Positions 5,463 through 12,332 of a stretch of DNA of 35,980 bases are shown here, piece after piece. The notes beneath the pieces are model-generated. The model saw only the letters and a list, made by a program, of their open reading frames with translations, was not told the DNA's origin and did not search any database. The stretch spans positions 1-35,980 of the IMG/VR virus record IMGVR_UViG_3300020122_000696; one strand, 5' to 3'. The translations under genes and the position numbers were made by a program. This DNA is from a virus. The stretch's first letter is position 1. Each line of letters starts with the position of its first letter.

Positions 5463-5899
5463 TGCCGCACACCGGTGAGGATCTGCTTCGACAATCTTTT
5501 CGCGCGATCGGGCGACTGCGTGCGCGCCCACACCGAATCGAGCATGGCCACCGAGGCGCCGATCAGGTCTCGATTCTCGAGCTTCGCCAGGAAATCGCGG
5601 AACTCGCCCACGCCGTGAATGCCCATTTGAAAAACCATGTTCAGCAGCGCGTCGCGGCGCACGTCGTCGAGCGCGTCGGTCCAAGGAAATTCGGACGAGA
5701 GCGCGACCGCATTTTTCGCGATGCGATTGTTGACGATAAAATCGATCTCTTCCGGCCAGAGTCCGCAGCCCTTGCGACCGTCGACGCAGATGCCGATTCC
5801 GATCGTCCAATAGCCGAGCGAGTCCGGATAAACCGCCGTGCGGCAGTTTTCGTCGCGTATAAGTTGCTCTTTTAAGTTAGCAGGAATCACGGAAGGCAC
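5459..5899 (-). CDS. Endolysin, GH24 (T4-type) lysozyme
   Basis: 146 aa. The catalytic block is intact: E17 in IRDENCR, D26 in YPDSLGYW, T32 in WTIGIG, at the same spacing as E11/D20/T26 of T4 lysozyme. It cuts the beta-1,4 bond between MurNAc and GlcNAc in the host wall. A second helical lobe (DALLNMVFQMGIHGVGEF) fits the family, as does the length. No signal peptide or SAR helix is seen, so release through a holin is expected; holin-like genes lie upstream (6585-6923) and downstream (4825-5157). Confidence 0.9.
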   Translation of the reverse strand: MPSVIPANLKEQLIRDENCRTAVYPDSLGYWTIGIGICVDGRKGCGLWPEEIDFIVNNRIAKNAVALSSEFPWTDALDDVRRDALLNMVFQMGIHGVGEFRDFLAKLENRDLIGASVAMLDSVWARTQSPDRAKRLSKQILTGVRQ

Positions 5900-5906
5900 T
5901 TACTAA

Positions 5907-6092
5907 CTACTTAGAATGCTCACGTTTCATGCGGGCAATCTCTTCCTCGGGCGTCTCGACGTAGCGGTTCACATACTTCGCGAGATCATGCAGCGCGTCG
6001 GCCGCCTGGTCGACGTTGCCAGTGCGCATGAGGTTGAGAATACCCATGAGGCGGTTGGTGATCTTATTGGCCAGCTGGCGCGAGATCAGCAT
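5907..6092 (-). CDS. Hypothetical helical protein, 61 aa
   Basis: Starts MLISRQLANKITNRL. Two or three helices with a MRTGNVDQAADALHDLAKYVNRYV pattern (positions about 21-45) and a charged end EEEIARMKREHSK. Its start lies just beyond the stop of the 6101 gene, and the lysozyme gene follows 8 nt downstream. Similar small helical genes sit between holin and lysozyme in other phages, but no family is recognised. Confidence 0.6.
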   Translation of the reverse strand: MLISRQLANKITNRLMGILNLMRTGNVDQAADALHDLAKYVNRYVETPEEEIARMKREHSK

Positions 6093-6100
6093 CTCGGCAG

Positions 6101-6415
6101 CTACTTGGCCATCGCTTTCAAAACACAGGGCAGGACCAGCTTGACGATCCAACCCATCACGGACCAGGTGAAACCGAGCAGGGCGGTAAAACCCCTCAAC
6201 CCCCATTTCTGCCTCCGGTGCATCTTCAGCAAGGCGAGGCGAAGGCGGTCGTTTTCGCGCACCACGGCGCGCAGGTTGTCGTGCGCTTTGTCGGCGGACT
6301 TGCGCAGCGCTTCAGGCGTGTCGCGCCGCGGCAGCCGACCGGGAACCAGGGGGATCGCACGATAGTACGCGAAATCGCTGGGCCGCAGAAGATCATCGAT
6401 CGGCGGATCGTCCAT
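6101..6415 (-). CDS. Membrane-anchored coiled-coil protein, 104 aa
   Basis: Starts MDDPPIDDLLRPSD with its ATG overlapping the preceding stop (ATGA). A charged helix (KSADKAHDNLRAVVRENDRLRLALLKMH) precedes a hydrophobic C-terminal segment (GFTALLGFTWSVMGWIVKLVL). A coiled coil next to a tail anchor in the lysis cluster could suggest a holin or spanin-type role, but no lipobox partner is seen. The topology is clear and the function is not. Confidence 0.6.
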   Translation of the reverse strand: MDDPPIDDLLRPSDFAYYRAIPLVPGRLPRRDTPEALRKSADKAHDNLRAVVRENDRLRLALLKMHRRQKWGLRGFTALLGFTWSVMGWIVKLVLPCVLKAMAK

Positions 6416-6585
6416 CACTGGCCGCCGAACTTCGCCTGGCCGATGGCGTTGCCGATCGCGTCGAACAGACCGCGCCAGAAGCCCTTTTTGCCTTTGCACT
6501 TGCACTGCGTGCAGCGGAAGCCCTCGTGCCGCGGGTGAATGCAGAACTGGCAGAAAGGATCGAGCGCAGGGGCGGGCGTCGCCAT
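6415..6585 (-). CDS. Small zinc-ribbon protein, 56 aa
   Basis: Starts MATPAPALDPFCQFCIHP. Two knuckles, CQFC and CTQCKC, followed by a basic/hydrophobic helix (KKGFWRGLFDAIGNAIG) that is amphipathic and could touch a membrane. Its start overlaps the stop of the holin-like gene (6585), and its stop overlaps the next start. One of several cysteine-knuckle proteins in the window. Confidence 0.6.
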   Translation of the reverse strand: MATPAPALDPFCQFCIHPRHEGFRCTQCKCKGKKGFWRGLFDAIGNAIGQAKFGGQ

Positions 6586-6923
6586 TAAGACGTCACCGGC
6601 GGGCCGGCCTTCGCATCGAGCGCGGAGCCGACCACGTGCGTGAAGGCGTACTGACAGAACCAGTGCCAGATCCCGTGCGCCAGCACCGCGGCCGAAGGGA
6701 TCGTGATCATCAGCACGTGCGCATCGCCCGCCGCCGACCAGGCCCAACTGATACCGACCGTGGTCGCGAGCGCGAGACCTGCGCGTACCATCTTGTTGAT
6801 CACGGCCGTGTGTTCGGTGATCCACGGAGTACGCGACCACTTTTGCAGAAGGTTGAGCAGGTAGGCGCATGCCGCGGCGCCGCCAAGCTGGGTCGAGAGA
6901 AGAGTTGTTGCGTCTGCTGACAT
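6585..6923 (-). CDS. Holin-like membrane protein, 112 aa
   Basis: Three hydrophobic stretches are visible: QLGGAAACAYLLNLL (about 12-26), MVRAGLALATTVGISWAW (about 45-62) and MITIPSAAVLAHGIWHWF (about 72-89). Size, three membrane helices and position as the first gene of the lysis cluster, directly after the spike gene and shortly before the lysozyme, fit a class I-like holin that makes the membrane lesion for endolysin release. No sequence family is recognised, so the call rests on topology and context. Confidence 0.6.
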   Translation of the reverse strand: MSADATTLLSTQLGGAAACAYLLNLLQKWSRTPWITEHTAVINKMVRAGLALATTVGISWAWSAAGDAHVLMITIPSAAVLAHGIWHWFCQYAFTHVVGSALDAKAGPPVTS

Positions 6924-6973
6924 AGAGGGACTTCTTTCCGGGGAAGGGAAGTTGGGTTAGTAAGTGGCGAGCG

Positions 6974-9112
6974 TTACTGGCAGAAGATCGAAACGATTTC
7001 GGTTGCGCTGGCGGTCGGCGTCAAGGAAAACGTGAACGTTGCACCAGTTGCGCTTATGGCCGTGGCGGCGAATGTGCCTATTGCGTTGGTTCCGCCCACT
7101 TGCACAGCTTGGCAAATGCTCGGCACGACGGGCAACGGAGTCGGGAACGTGTAGGTGATAGTCGGTGACGCTGCTAGGCCAGCCGTCCCATTGGTGATCG
7201 TTCCCGTGAAGCTATTCCCTCCGGTCAATGCAGACCAGGCGGCAGTAGGGGTATTTCCCCAACCAGCAGAGAGCACCGCGTTAGCCGCAGCAATCCCCAC
7301 GGAACCTTGCGAGTCGAGATTGAGGACGTTCGGAAAAGTGCTAGCCACGCCGCCCGTGAAAGTGTTCCCGCCGCGATTGATGAGAAGTGAGTTGGTACCG
7401 GTGATATTGATGGGAGCCTTGGTGCCCGCTCCAATCATGGCTACACCTTGTAGATCAACCGTGCAGGTCACGTTGCAGAAGATGCCCGTGCCATTCGTTC
7501 CGGTAAAGGCGTACTTGCCGCTGACAATTTTAAGTTTGGGGCCGTTGGTTGTAATAGCTTGATAGAAGAATTGATTGGTGCCTGTCGTAGTCGAAAATCG
7601 CGGATCGTAAAGTTCGGTGATGCTCGATGCTCCAACTCCAACGATACTGCTTAAAGCAGCAGTCGCAGTTTGCGTATTGAAGAAGCCGCATGAGAAGCAG
7701 ACAAAGCGACCAGTCACAAGAGCGTTTGAACTATTGGCATTTATGGAGTTCGAATTTTCCAAAGTTACGCGGTATCCGGTAGTCTGCGATGCCGCAGTTA
7801 CCTGAAGATGGATGTCTCCGCAGGCGCTTACGTTCAATTGCTGAAGCTGTACCCAGTGATAAGCAGCGACACAGATATGTTGGTTGCCAGATGCGAGGTC
7901 AGCTAGGTTAGTTAACGTCACATAGTCTATGCTGCCGACATCCACGCCAAGAACAACGCCTCCATTCGGTATGTTACTGCCAGCCGCGCCAGAGCCCCCT
8001 GAAATTTGCAGATTACTCCAGCGACCTTCAAGAGCTACTTGAAAACAATTTACGCTTCCGAATCCATGATTGCATGCACCTGTTTCTGGAAAGTCTGGCA
8101 CCAGCCAAAGGATAGTCGCGCCCGGGCCGCGACCTTCAACTTCATAACCGGCGGCATAGAACATATTTCCTAGTGAGCCACCGCCTCCTAGCGCCGGTAT
8201 CGCAGTGCAAGCCGGAGGCTGTGCATAGAGCGCCGAAGGGGGAGTCGTGAGCATGTATCCCGCGCCCGCAAGATACAGTTTTGGGCACTGCGGCGCCGTC
8301 GTAAGCGATCCAATGGCAGTCGAAAGGGCCGCGAACCCTGAGTCGTCTGGATGCCCAAAAATCAGACAACCGCTGCCGGCAGCCAACCCCGCCGCGTTAG
8401 CGCTGACGTTAACGTGGGCGCTATCGGTGAATGTTTGAATAGTTACCGTCGTCGCCGTCAGAGACCCGCTGAGAGGTTGGGCTGCGAACGGGTTGCAATT
8501 CCCGGCATAGCCGAAAGCGGTCTTGCCCACGTCGGTAGAAACAAATGTTCCCGCAGCGCAAGTGACAGCGGGGCTGCCGCCGGCCCACGAACAGCTATTG
8601 ATGACCTGCGTATCGGCAGGAGTGTTGAAGCATTGCCCAGTGTTAGCGACTGGACACGCCGGAGAAAGGTAGAAGGCCATAACAGGGGAAGCGCCAGAGC
8701 CTACGCCCGAACCCGAGGCGCTTCCGCTTTTCACCGCCGCAGTCGAAGCATTCAGATCGACCACCGCCGTGCCCGACGAAACTGAGGCGCCGCAGATCTG
8801 AAACAGCGACATGCCGGCGACGCCCACGGTAAACGTACCGTTTGCGGTGATGGTGGTTTGTGAGGTGGAAGAGCCGGCGGGCGTCACCGAGACATTCACC
8901 GGCGCCTGGCCAGCAACGGCGACTTGCGGCTGCAAGGTGCCTGTCCAGGTGCCCGACACTACGATACCGACGGTCGAGACCGAGCCGCCGGTTGAGATGG
9001 TGACGCACTGCGTCGAAGTGATGTTCCGGCCGGTCTGCTGCGCGAAAGCACCGGAAGCGAGAAGCAACCCCAGCCAGGCAAGCCAGGCGAGGCGGTTGCG
9101 GAGTTTGTTCAT
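6974..9112 (-). CDS. Tail spike, beta-helix type, with Sec signal peptide
   Basis: 712 aa. The N-terminus (NKLRNRLAWLAWLGLLLASGAFA, cleavage expected before QQTG) is a clear Sec signal peptide. Next comes a Ser/Thr/Gly-rich domain, then residues about 160-600 with repeating short strands and Asn turns (LTNLADLASGNQ, VTLENSNSINANSSN, VSGKYAFTGTNGT) typical of a pectate-lyase-like right-handed beta helix. The C-terminal domain (from about 610) is a small beta-sandwich cap ending SATEIVSIFCQ. About 20 cysteines are present, unusual for a cytoplasmically folded phage spike. Central codon use is more AT-rich than its neighbours, suggesting a swapped receptor-binding domain. Likely the host-surface recognition or depolymerase protein. 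Confidence 0.7.
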   Translation of the reverse strand: MNKLRNRLAWLAWLGLLLASGAFAQQTGRNITSTQCVTISTGGSVSTVGIVVSGTWTGTLQPQVAVAGQAPVNVSVTPAGSSTSQTTITANGTFTVGVAGMSLFQICGASVSSGTAVVDLNASTAAVKSGSASGSGVGSGASPVMAFYLSPACPVANTGQCFNTPADTQVINSCSWAGGSPAVTCAAGTFVSTDVGKTAFGYAGNCNPFAAQPLSGSLTATTVTIQTFTDSAHVNVSANAAGLAAGSGCLIFGHPDDSGFAALSTAIGSLTTAPQCPKLYLAGAGYMLTTPPSALYAQPPACTAIPALGGGGSLGNMFYAAGYEVEGRGPGATILWLVPDFPETGACNHGFGSVNCFQVALEGRWSNLQISGGSGAAGSNIPNGGVVLGVDVGSIDYVTLTNLADLASGNQHICVAAYHWVQLQQLNVSACGDIHLQVTAASQTTGYRVTLENSNSINANSSNALVTGRFVCFSCGFFNTQTATAALSSIVGVGASSITELYDPRFSTTTGTNQFFYQAITTNGPKLKIVSGKYAFTGTNGTGIFCNVTCTVDLQGVAMIGAGTKAPINITGTNSLLINRGGNTFTGGVASTFPNVLNLDSQGSVGIAAANAVLSAGWGNTPTAAWSALTGGNSFTGTITNGTAGLAASPTITYTFPTPLPVVPSICQAVQVGGTNAIGTFAATAISATGATFTFSLTPTASATEIVSIFCQ

Positions 9113-9134
9113 GAGGATCTCCTTAAAAACTTAC

Positions 9135-10229
9135 TTACTTCGTGAACAGCACCTGGCCCCAATAGAACGTGATGGCCTCTGCGGTCGCGGTGTTTTTGTT
9201 GTCGACCGTGAAGAAAGTGCCGATGAGTTGACTATTCGCCATCAGATTGGTCGAGACCGTCGCCACCTGTACGCCATTGAGAAAGAACACGGCCGAGGTG
9301 CCACCGGTACCGGGGATGATTTCGAACATGGTCGACGTTGCGGTCGCGGGCGCGATGCCGGTATCGACGACAGTCTGATTCGCGGATGAGGTTGCACAGA
9401 CTGCTTTCCAGGTCGTGTCGGTGGTCGAGGAAAAACGGAAGGCGCAATAGTTGAGGTTCGGGGTATCGGTGGCATTGTTCGCGGCGCCGGCGGAAAAATC
9501 GCCTGCGCGGCAGTCGGACAGGCCGACCCAGTAGCGCGCGGTCGACGTGACCTGCGTCATGATGCGCATCCCCCAGCGCGTGGTCGTGCCCCAGCTCATG
9601 GCCGCTTGCCCGAAGTTCGCGCCGCAGCCCGACTCGAGCCCAATCACGGTGTTGGCCGAGCCGGCCGCGGTCGCGCTCATCTGTCGGCCCTGCGTCTCGG
9701 TCGCCGTGGCGGCGAGGCCCGACTGCGTGCCGAAGCCGATGCAGCTGTTGTTCCCGACGGGTACGCAGGAGATGCCCGAGGCGTCGCCGTACTGGTACCA
9801 GAAGCGCCCGATCTGGCCTGGACCTGCGGCAGTGCCTGAGCTGGTCGGCGCGGCGGGTGCAACGAACGCGGTGTAGTTGGCGCCATCGGAATAAAGATCG
9901 ACGTTCTGGCCGGTCGCGAGGTTGAGTGTCGAGGCCGCCGTGCCGGTCGCGTTGATCGTGCAGCTCGCGCAGGTGATGGTCACAGTGCCGACGCCGATGT
10001 TTTTCGCCGAGAACACCGCGCCCGCGCCGAAGTTGAGAGTCGCGCCCGAAGGCAGAGACACGGCCACCGGGGAAGCATTCGAAAACGTGGTGACGCGCGT
10101 CGAGTCGGCGGCGACGATGGTATAGCTTGCGCCGGTGACTGCGTTCACGCCCGAGAGCATGCGCGCCGAGTTGACCTGCGCAGAGAGACTCGAGGCCAGG
10201 AGCAGGAAGAAAAGCGAAAGTCGTTTCAT
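9135..10229 (-). CDS. Tail fibre/adsorption protein with lectin-like domain and signal peptide
   Basis: 364 aa. Signal peptide MKRLSLFFLLLASSLSA with expected cleavage before QVNS. Residues about 35-120 follow a repeat seen in many tail-fibre proteins (SYTIVAADSTRV, SNASPVAVSLPSG, GTVTITC, LYSDGANYTAF). The C-terminal half (FRFSSTTDTTWKAVC ... VFFLNGVQVATVST ... ITFYWGQVLF) resembles a concanavalin A/LamG-like beta sandwich, usually a glycan-binding fold. Cysteines are frequent and mostly in the C-terminal half. It sits between two other signal-peptide-bearing tail genes in the same direction. Confidence 0.65.
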   Translation of the reverse strand: MKRLSLFFLLLASSLSAQVNSARMLSGVNAVTGASYTIVAADSTRVTTFSNASPVAVSLPSGATLNFGAGAVFSAKNIGVGTVTITCASCTINATGTAASTLNLATGQNVDLYSDGANYTAFVAPAAPTSSGTAAGPGQIGRFWYQYGDASGISCVPVGNNSCIGFGTQSGLAATATETQGRQMSATAAGSANTVIGLESGCGANFGQAAMSWGTTTRWGMRIMTQVTSTARYWVGLSDCRAGDFSAGAANNATDTPNLNYCAFRFSSTTDTTWKAVCATSSANQTVVDTGIAPATATSTMFEIIPGTGGTSAVFFLNGVQVATVSTNLMANSQLIGTFFTVDNKNTATAEAITFYWGQVLFTK

Positions 10230-10234
10230 AGGAA

Positions 10235-12118
10235 TTATTGCGACGTGAGGATCTCGATCGCCAGCCAGGGCAGTTGCGAGGATCCGAAGGGCGGCGCTGC
10301 GGTGCTGATGCCGCCGGCCGAATCCGTGTTGCCCTTGCCCGTAAAGGTCACCGCCTGGCCGTTGGTATAAGTCACCGGCGAAATCGACGAGGCGCTAGAA
10401 CCGGCCGCATTGCCGCTGGCGGTCTGCGTGAGTGCGCGCGAAGTGGCGAACTGATTCGGGCCGACATTGTCTTCGACCCAGAAGGTCGCCGTGCCGGAAG
10501 CGGCCGAGGTGAAGGACACGCCGTAAGACGCGCGCACGCGGCACGGGCAGCCCGACGAAGGCATGGTGACCGCCTTGGTGACCCATGTGACGTTCGAGGC
10601 GCCGATCGCCGTGCCCGAGTTGGTTGTGATCGAAGGCGAGAGCAGTGTCGGCGGCGCGCGCTGTTCTGGCGGGAATAGATCGATCGTATAGGCGCCCGTG
10701 CCGACGTTGGTCGTGAGCACGCGCCCGATCACCTGGCCGCCGCCGGGAAGCGTCGCGCCGGCATCGTGGCAATCGCCGTTCACGATGGTCGAGTTCTGCA
10801 CATAGTCGCCGGCCGTGGTCGCGCCGTCGAACTGGCATGTGATCAAGCCGATCTGCCCGATCACCGCGCTGCCGGTCGTGCCCGCGCCGGCAGTCGTGAT
10901 TCCGACGATTCCGCCGGTGTCGCCCGTGGTCGCCATGATCGCGGTCGACGGCGCGCCGGTGAGCTTGGTAAGTGTGTTGATCGTGGTGCCGGCGCCATTG
11001 TTCGCGATGGTGACGCCGATCGAATTCGCCGCTGAGCCTTCGATGTCGGGCGGGAAGAGCAGCACCTGATAAGTGCCGGCGCCGACGTTGGTTGTCATCA
11101 CCCGGCCGATCACCTGGCCTTTGAGCGGATAAACCGCCGAGCCGGTGTCGTGGCAATCGCCGCCGACCGTCGCCGAGATCTGCGCGTAGTCGCCGGCGCC
11201 GGTGGCGCCGTCGAAGACGCAGTTCGCCAGGCCGCCGGCTTGCACGACCGCGTTGCCCGTATTGCCTGCCCCTGACACTGTGATGCCGATGACGCCGCCG
11301 GTGTCGGTGGTTTGGGCGATGGTGGCCTGCGCGGTCGAGTTAATTAACTTAGTAAGTGTCGAGGCCGTGGTCCCGGTGGGATTTGCGTTCGCAATCACCA
11401 TGTAAGTGGCGGGCGAGTTCACCACCACGGCGCCGTTGATGGTTGGTGTTGAGAAGGTGCCGCCGGTCACCGTGGGCGACGTAAGCGTTTTGTTTGTGAG
11501 CGTGTCGGTCGTGGTCCTGCCGACGAGCGTGTCGGTGATGTTGGGCAGGTGCAGCGTCACGTTGCCGGTCGGCGGCGGCGCGTCGAGCGTGGTCTGGTTG
11601 CCGGGCGCTCCGAAAATGATCTGGTTGTCGGTGGGCAGAATGGTGATGGGCTGCGAGAACGTCTGCGGCTGCGACCAGGTGTTAGCGAGGTTCAGGATCC
11701 CGAAGGCATAGCCGGGGATATTGTCGACGCAGCGCAGCTGCACCCCCAGCGAGTTCTGGATGCAGAATTTATAGGACTGGTTCGCCAGCCAGATGCCGAC
11801 TTCGACGCCGCTCGCGCTGGCGGGCACGCCGGCTGCGTCGAGCACGATCGGATCGGTGTTTTGGATCGTGCCGGTCGAGTCGATGTAGGTGTTGCGCAGA
11901 TTGGTCGTGCCGGCGTCGTAAGTGAAGACCTTGCCGCCGGCCAGCGGCTTGCCGGCATTGTCGAGAAATTGCTGGTAGGGCGAGGGCGTGATCGAGACCA
12001 GCACCTGCGCCGAGAGCACACTAAAGTACCCGCACAGTAACAGGCCGAAAAGGATGCGAGTAACTAGCCGGAAGAGACATGGCCAGGCGCGCCAGAGCAA
12101 GCTAGATTGAATGAGCAT
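10235..12118 (-). CDS. Tail fibre with phage N-terminal domain, tandem repeats and signal peptide
   Basis: 627 aa from ATG 12118 (an in-frame ATG at 12178 is possible but adds a polar tail). A long N-terminal hydrophobic signal ends FSVLSA before QVLV. It is followed by the familiar fibre N-domain (YQQFLDNAGKPLAGGKVFTY, DAGTT, DPIVLDAAGV, VGIWLANQSYKF). Around 250-460 lie two copies of a roughly 105-residue unit, each with TLTKL, DTGG, FDGAT-AGDY, GDCHD, GQVIGRV-TTNV and LFPP. The C-terminal beta-rich part holds CPCRVRASYGV and TFWVEDNVG. The phage fibre N-domain behind an export signal is the striking point. Confidence 0.7.
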   Translation of the reverse strand: MLIQSSLLWRAWPCLFRLVTRILFGLLLCGYFSVLSAQVLVSITPSPYQQFLDNAGKPLAGGKVFTYDAGTTNLRNTYIDSTGTIQNTDPIVLDAAGVPASASGVEVGIWLANQSYKFCIQNSLGVQLRCVDNIPGYAFGILNLANTWSQPQTFSQPITILPTDNQIIFGAPGNQTTLDAPPPTGNVTLHLPNITDTLVGRTTTDTLTNKTLTSPTVTGGTFSTPTINGAVVVNSPATYMVIANANPTGTTASTLTKLINSTAQATIAQTTDTGGVIGITVSGAGNTGNAVVQAGGLANCVFDGATGAGDYAQISATVGGDCHDTGSAVYPLKGQVIGRVMTTNVGAGTYQVLLFPPDIEGSAANSIGVTIANNGAGTTINTLTKLTGAPSTAIMATTGDTGGIVGITTAGAGTTGSAVIGQIGLITCQFDGATTAGDYVQNSTIVNGDCHDAGATLPGGGQVIGRVLTTNVGTGAYTIDLFPPEQRAPPTLLSPSITTNSGTAIGASNVTWVTKAVTMPSSGCPCRVRASYGVSFTSAASGTATFWVEDNVGPNQFATSRALTQTASGNAAGSSASSISPVTYTNGQAVTFTGKGNTDSAGGISTAAPPFGSSQLPWLAIEILTSQ

Positions 12119-12332
12119 GAGGGATTCGATCGAATACGAGTTAGTTGAGTGGGAACCGCGCGAGGTTTGGAAGTGCACAGTGTGTGGCCGCTATCGCCAT
12201 CGCAAAGCTTTGTTCGGGATCCTGCCGGCGCAGTGCTGCGAGCAGCCGGCCATTCTCATCGATCGCTACAAGCAGCCCGTCGAGATCACGATCACTGAAC
12301 CGGTGACACCTTCGGCACCCGCCGCACAATAA
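12111..12332 (+). CDS. Small zinc-binding protein on the opposite strand, 73 aa
   Basis: MSMRDSIEYELVEWEPRE, then WKCTVCG and CCEQ as probable zinc ligands, then a Pro-rich tail. Codon use looks genuine. It lies head-to-head with the fibre gene (start codons overlap around 12111-12118), and its end overlaps the end of the 12292 gene by 41 nt, so it fills a gap in the minus-strand operon. No clear promoter or ribosome-binding site is seen. Function unknown. Confidence 0.55.
   Translation: MSMRDSIEYELVEWEPREVWKCTVCGRYRHRKALFGILPAQCCEQPAILIDRYKQPVEITITEPVTPSAPAAQ

Noticed and set aside
8401-8412. acgttaacgt palindrome inside the spike gene
   Set aside because: Ten bases within coding sequence; no regulatory context.
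10395-11156. 253-codon minus-strand frame rich in Arg/His
   Set aside because: Out-of-frame copy of the fibre gene; the fibre frame has recognisable repeats and motifs.
11337-11348. 12-bp perfect palindrome agttaattaact inside the fibre gene
   Set aside because: Lies deep inside a coding frame with no promoter nearby; likely chance.
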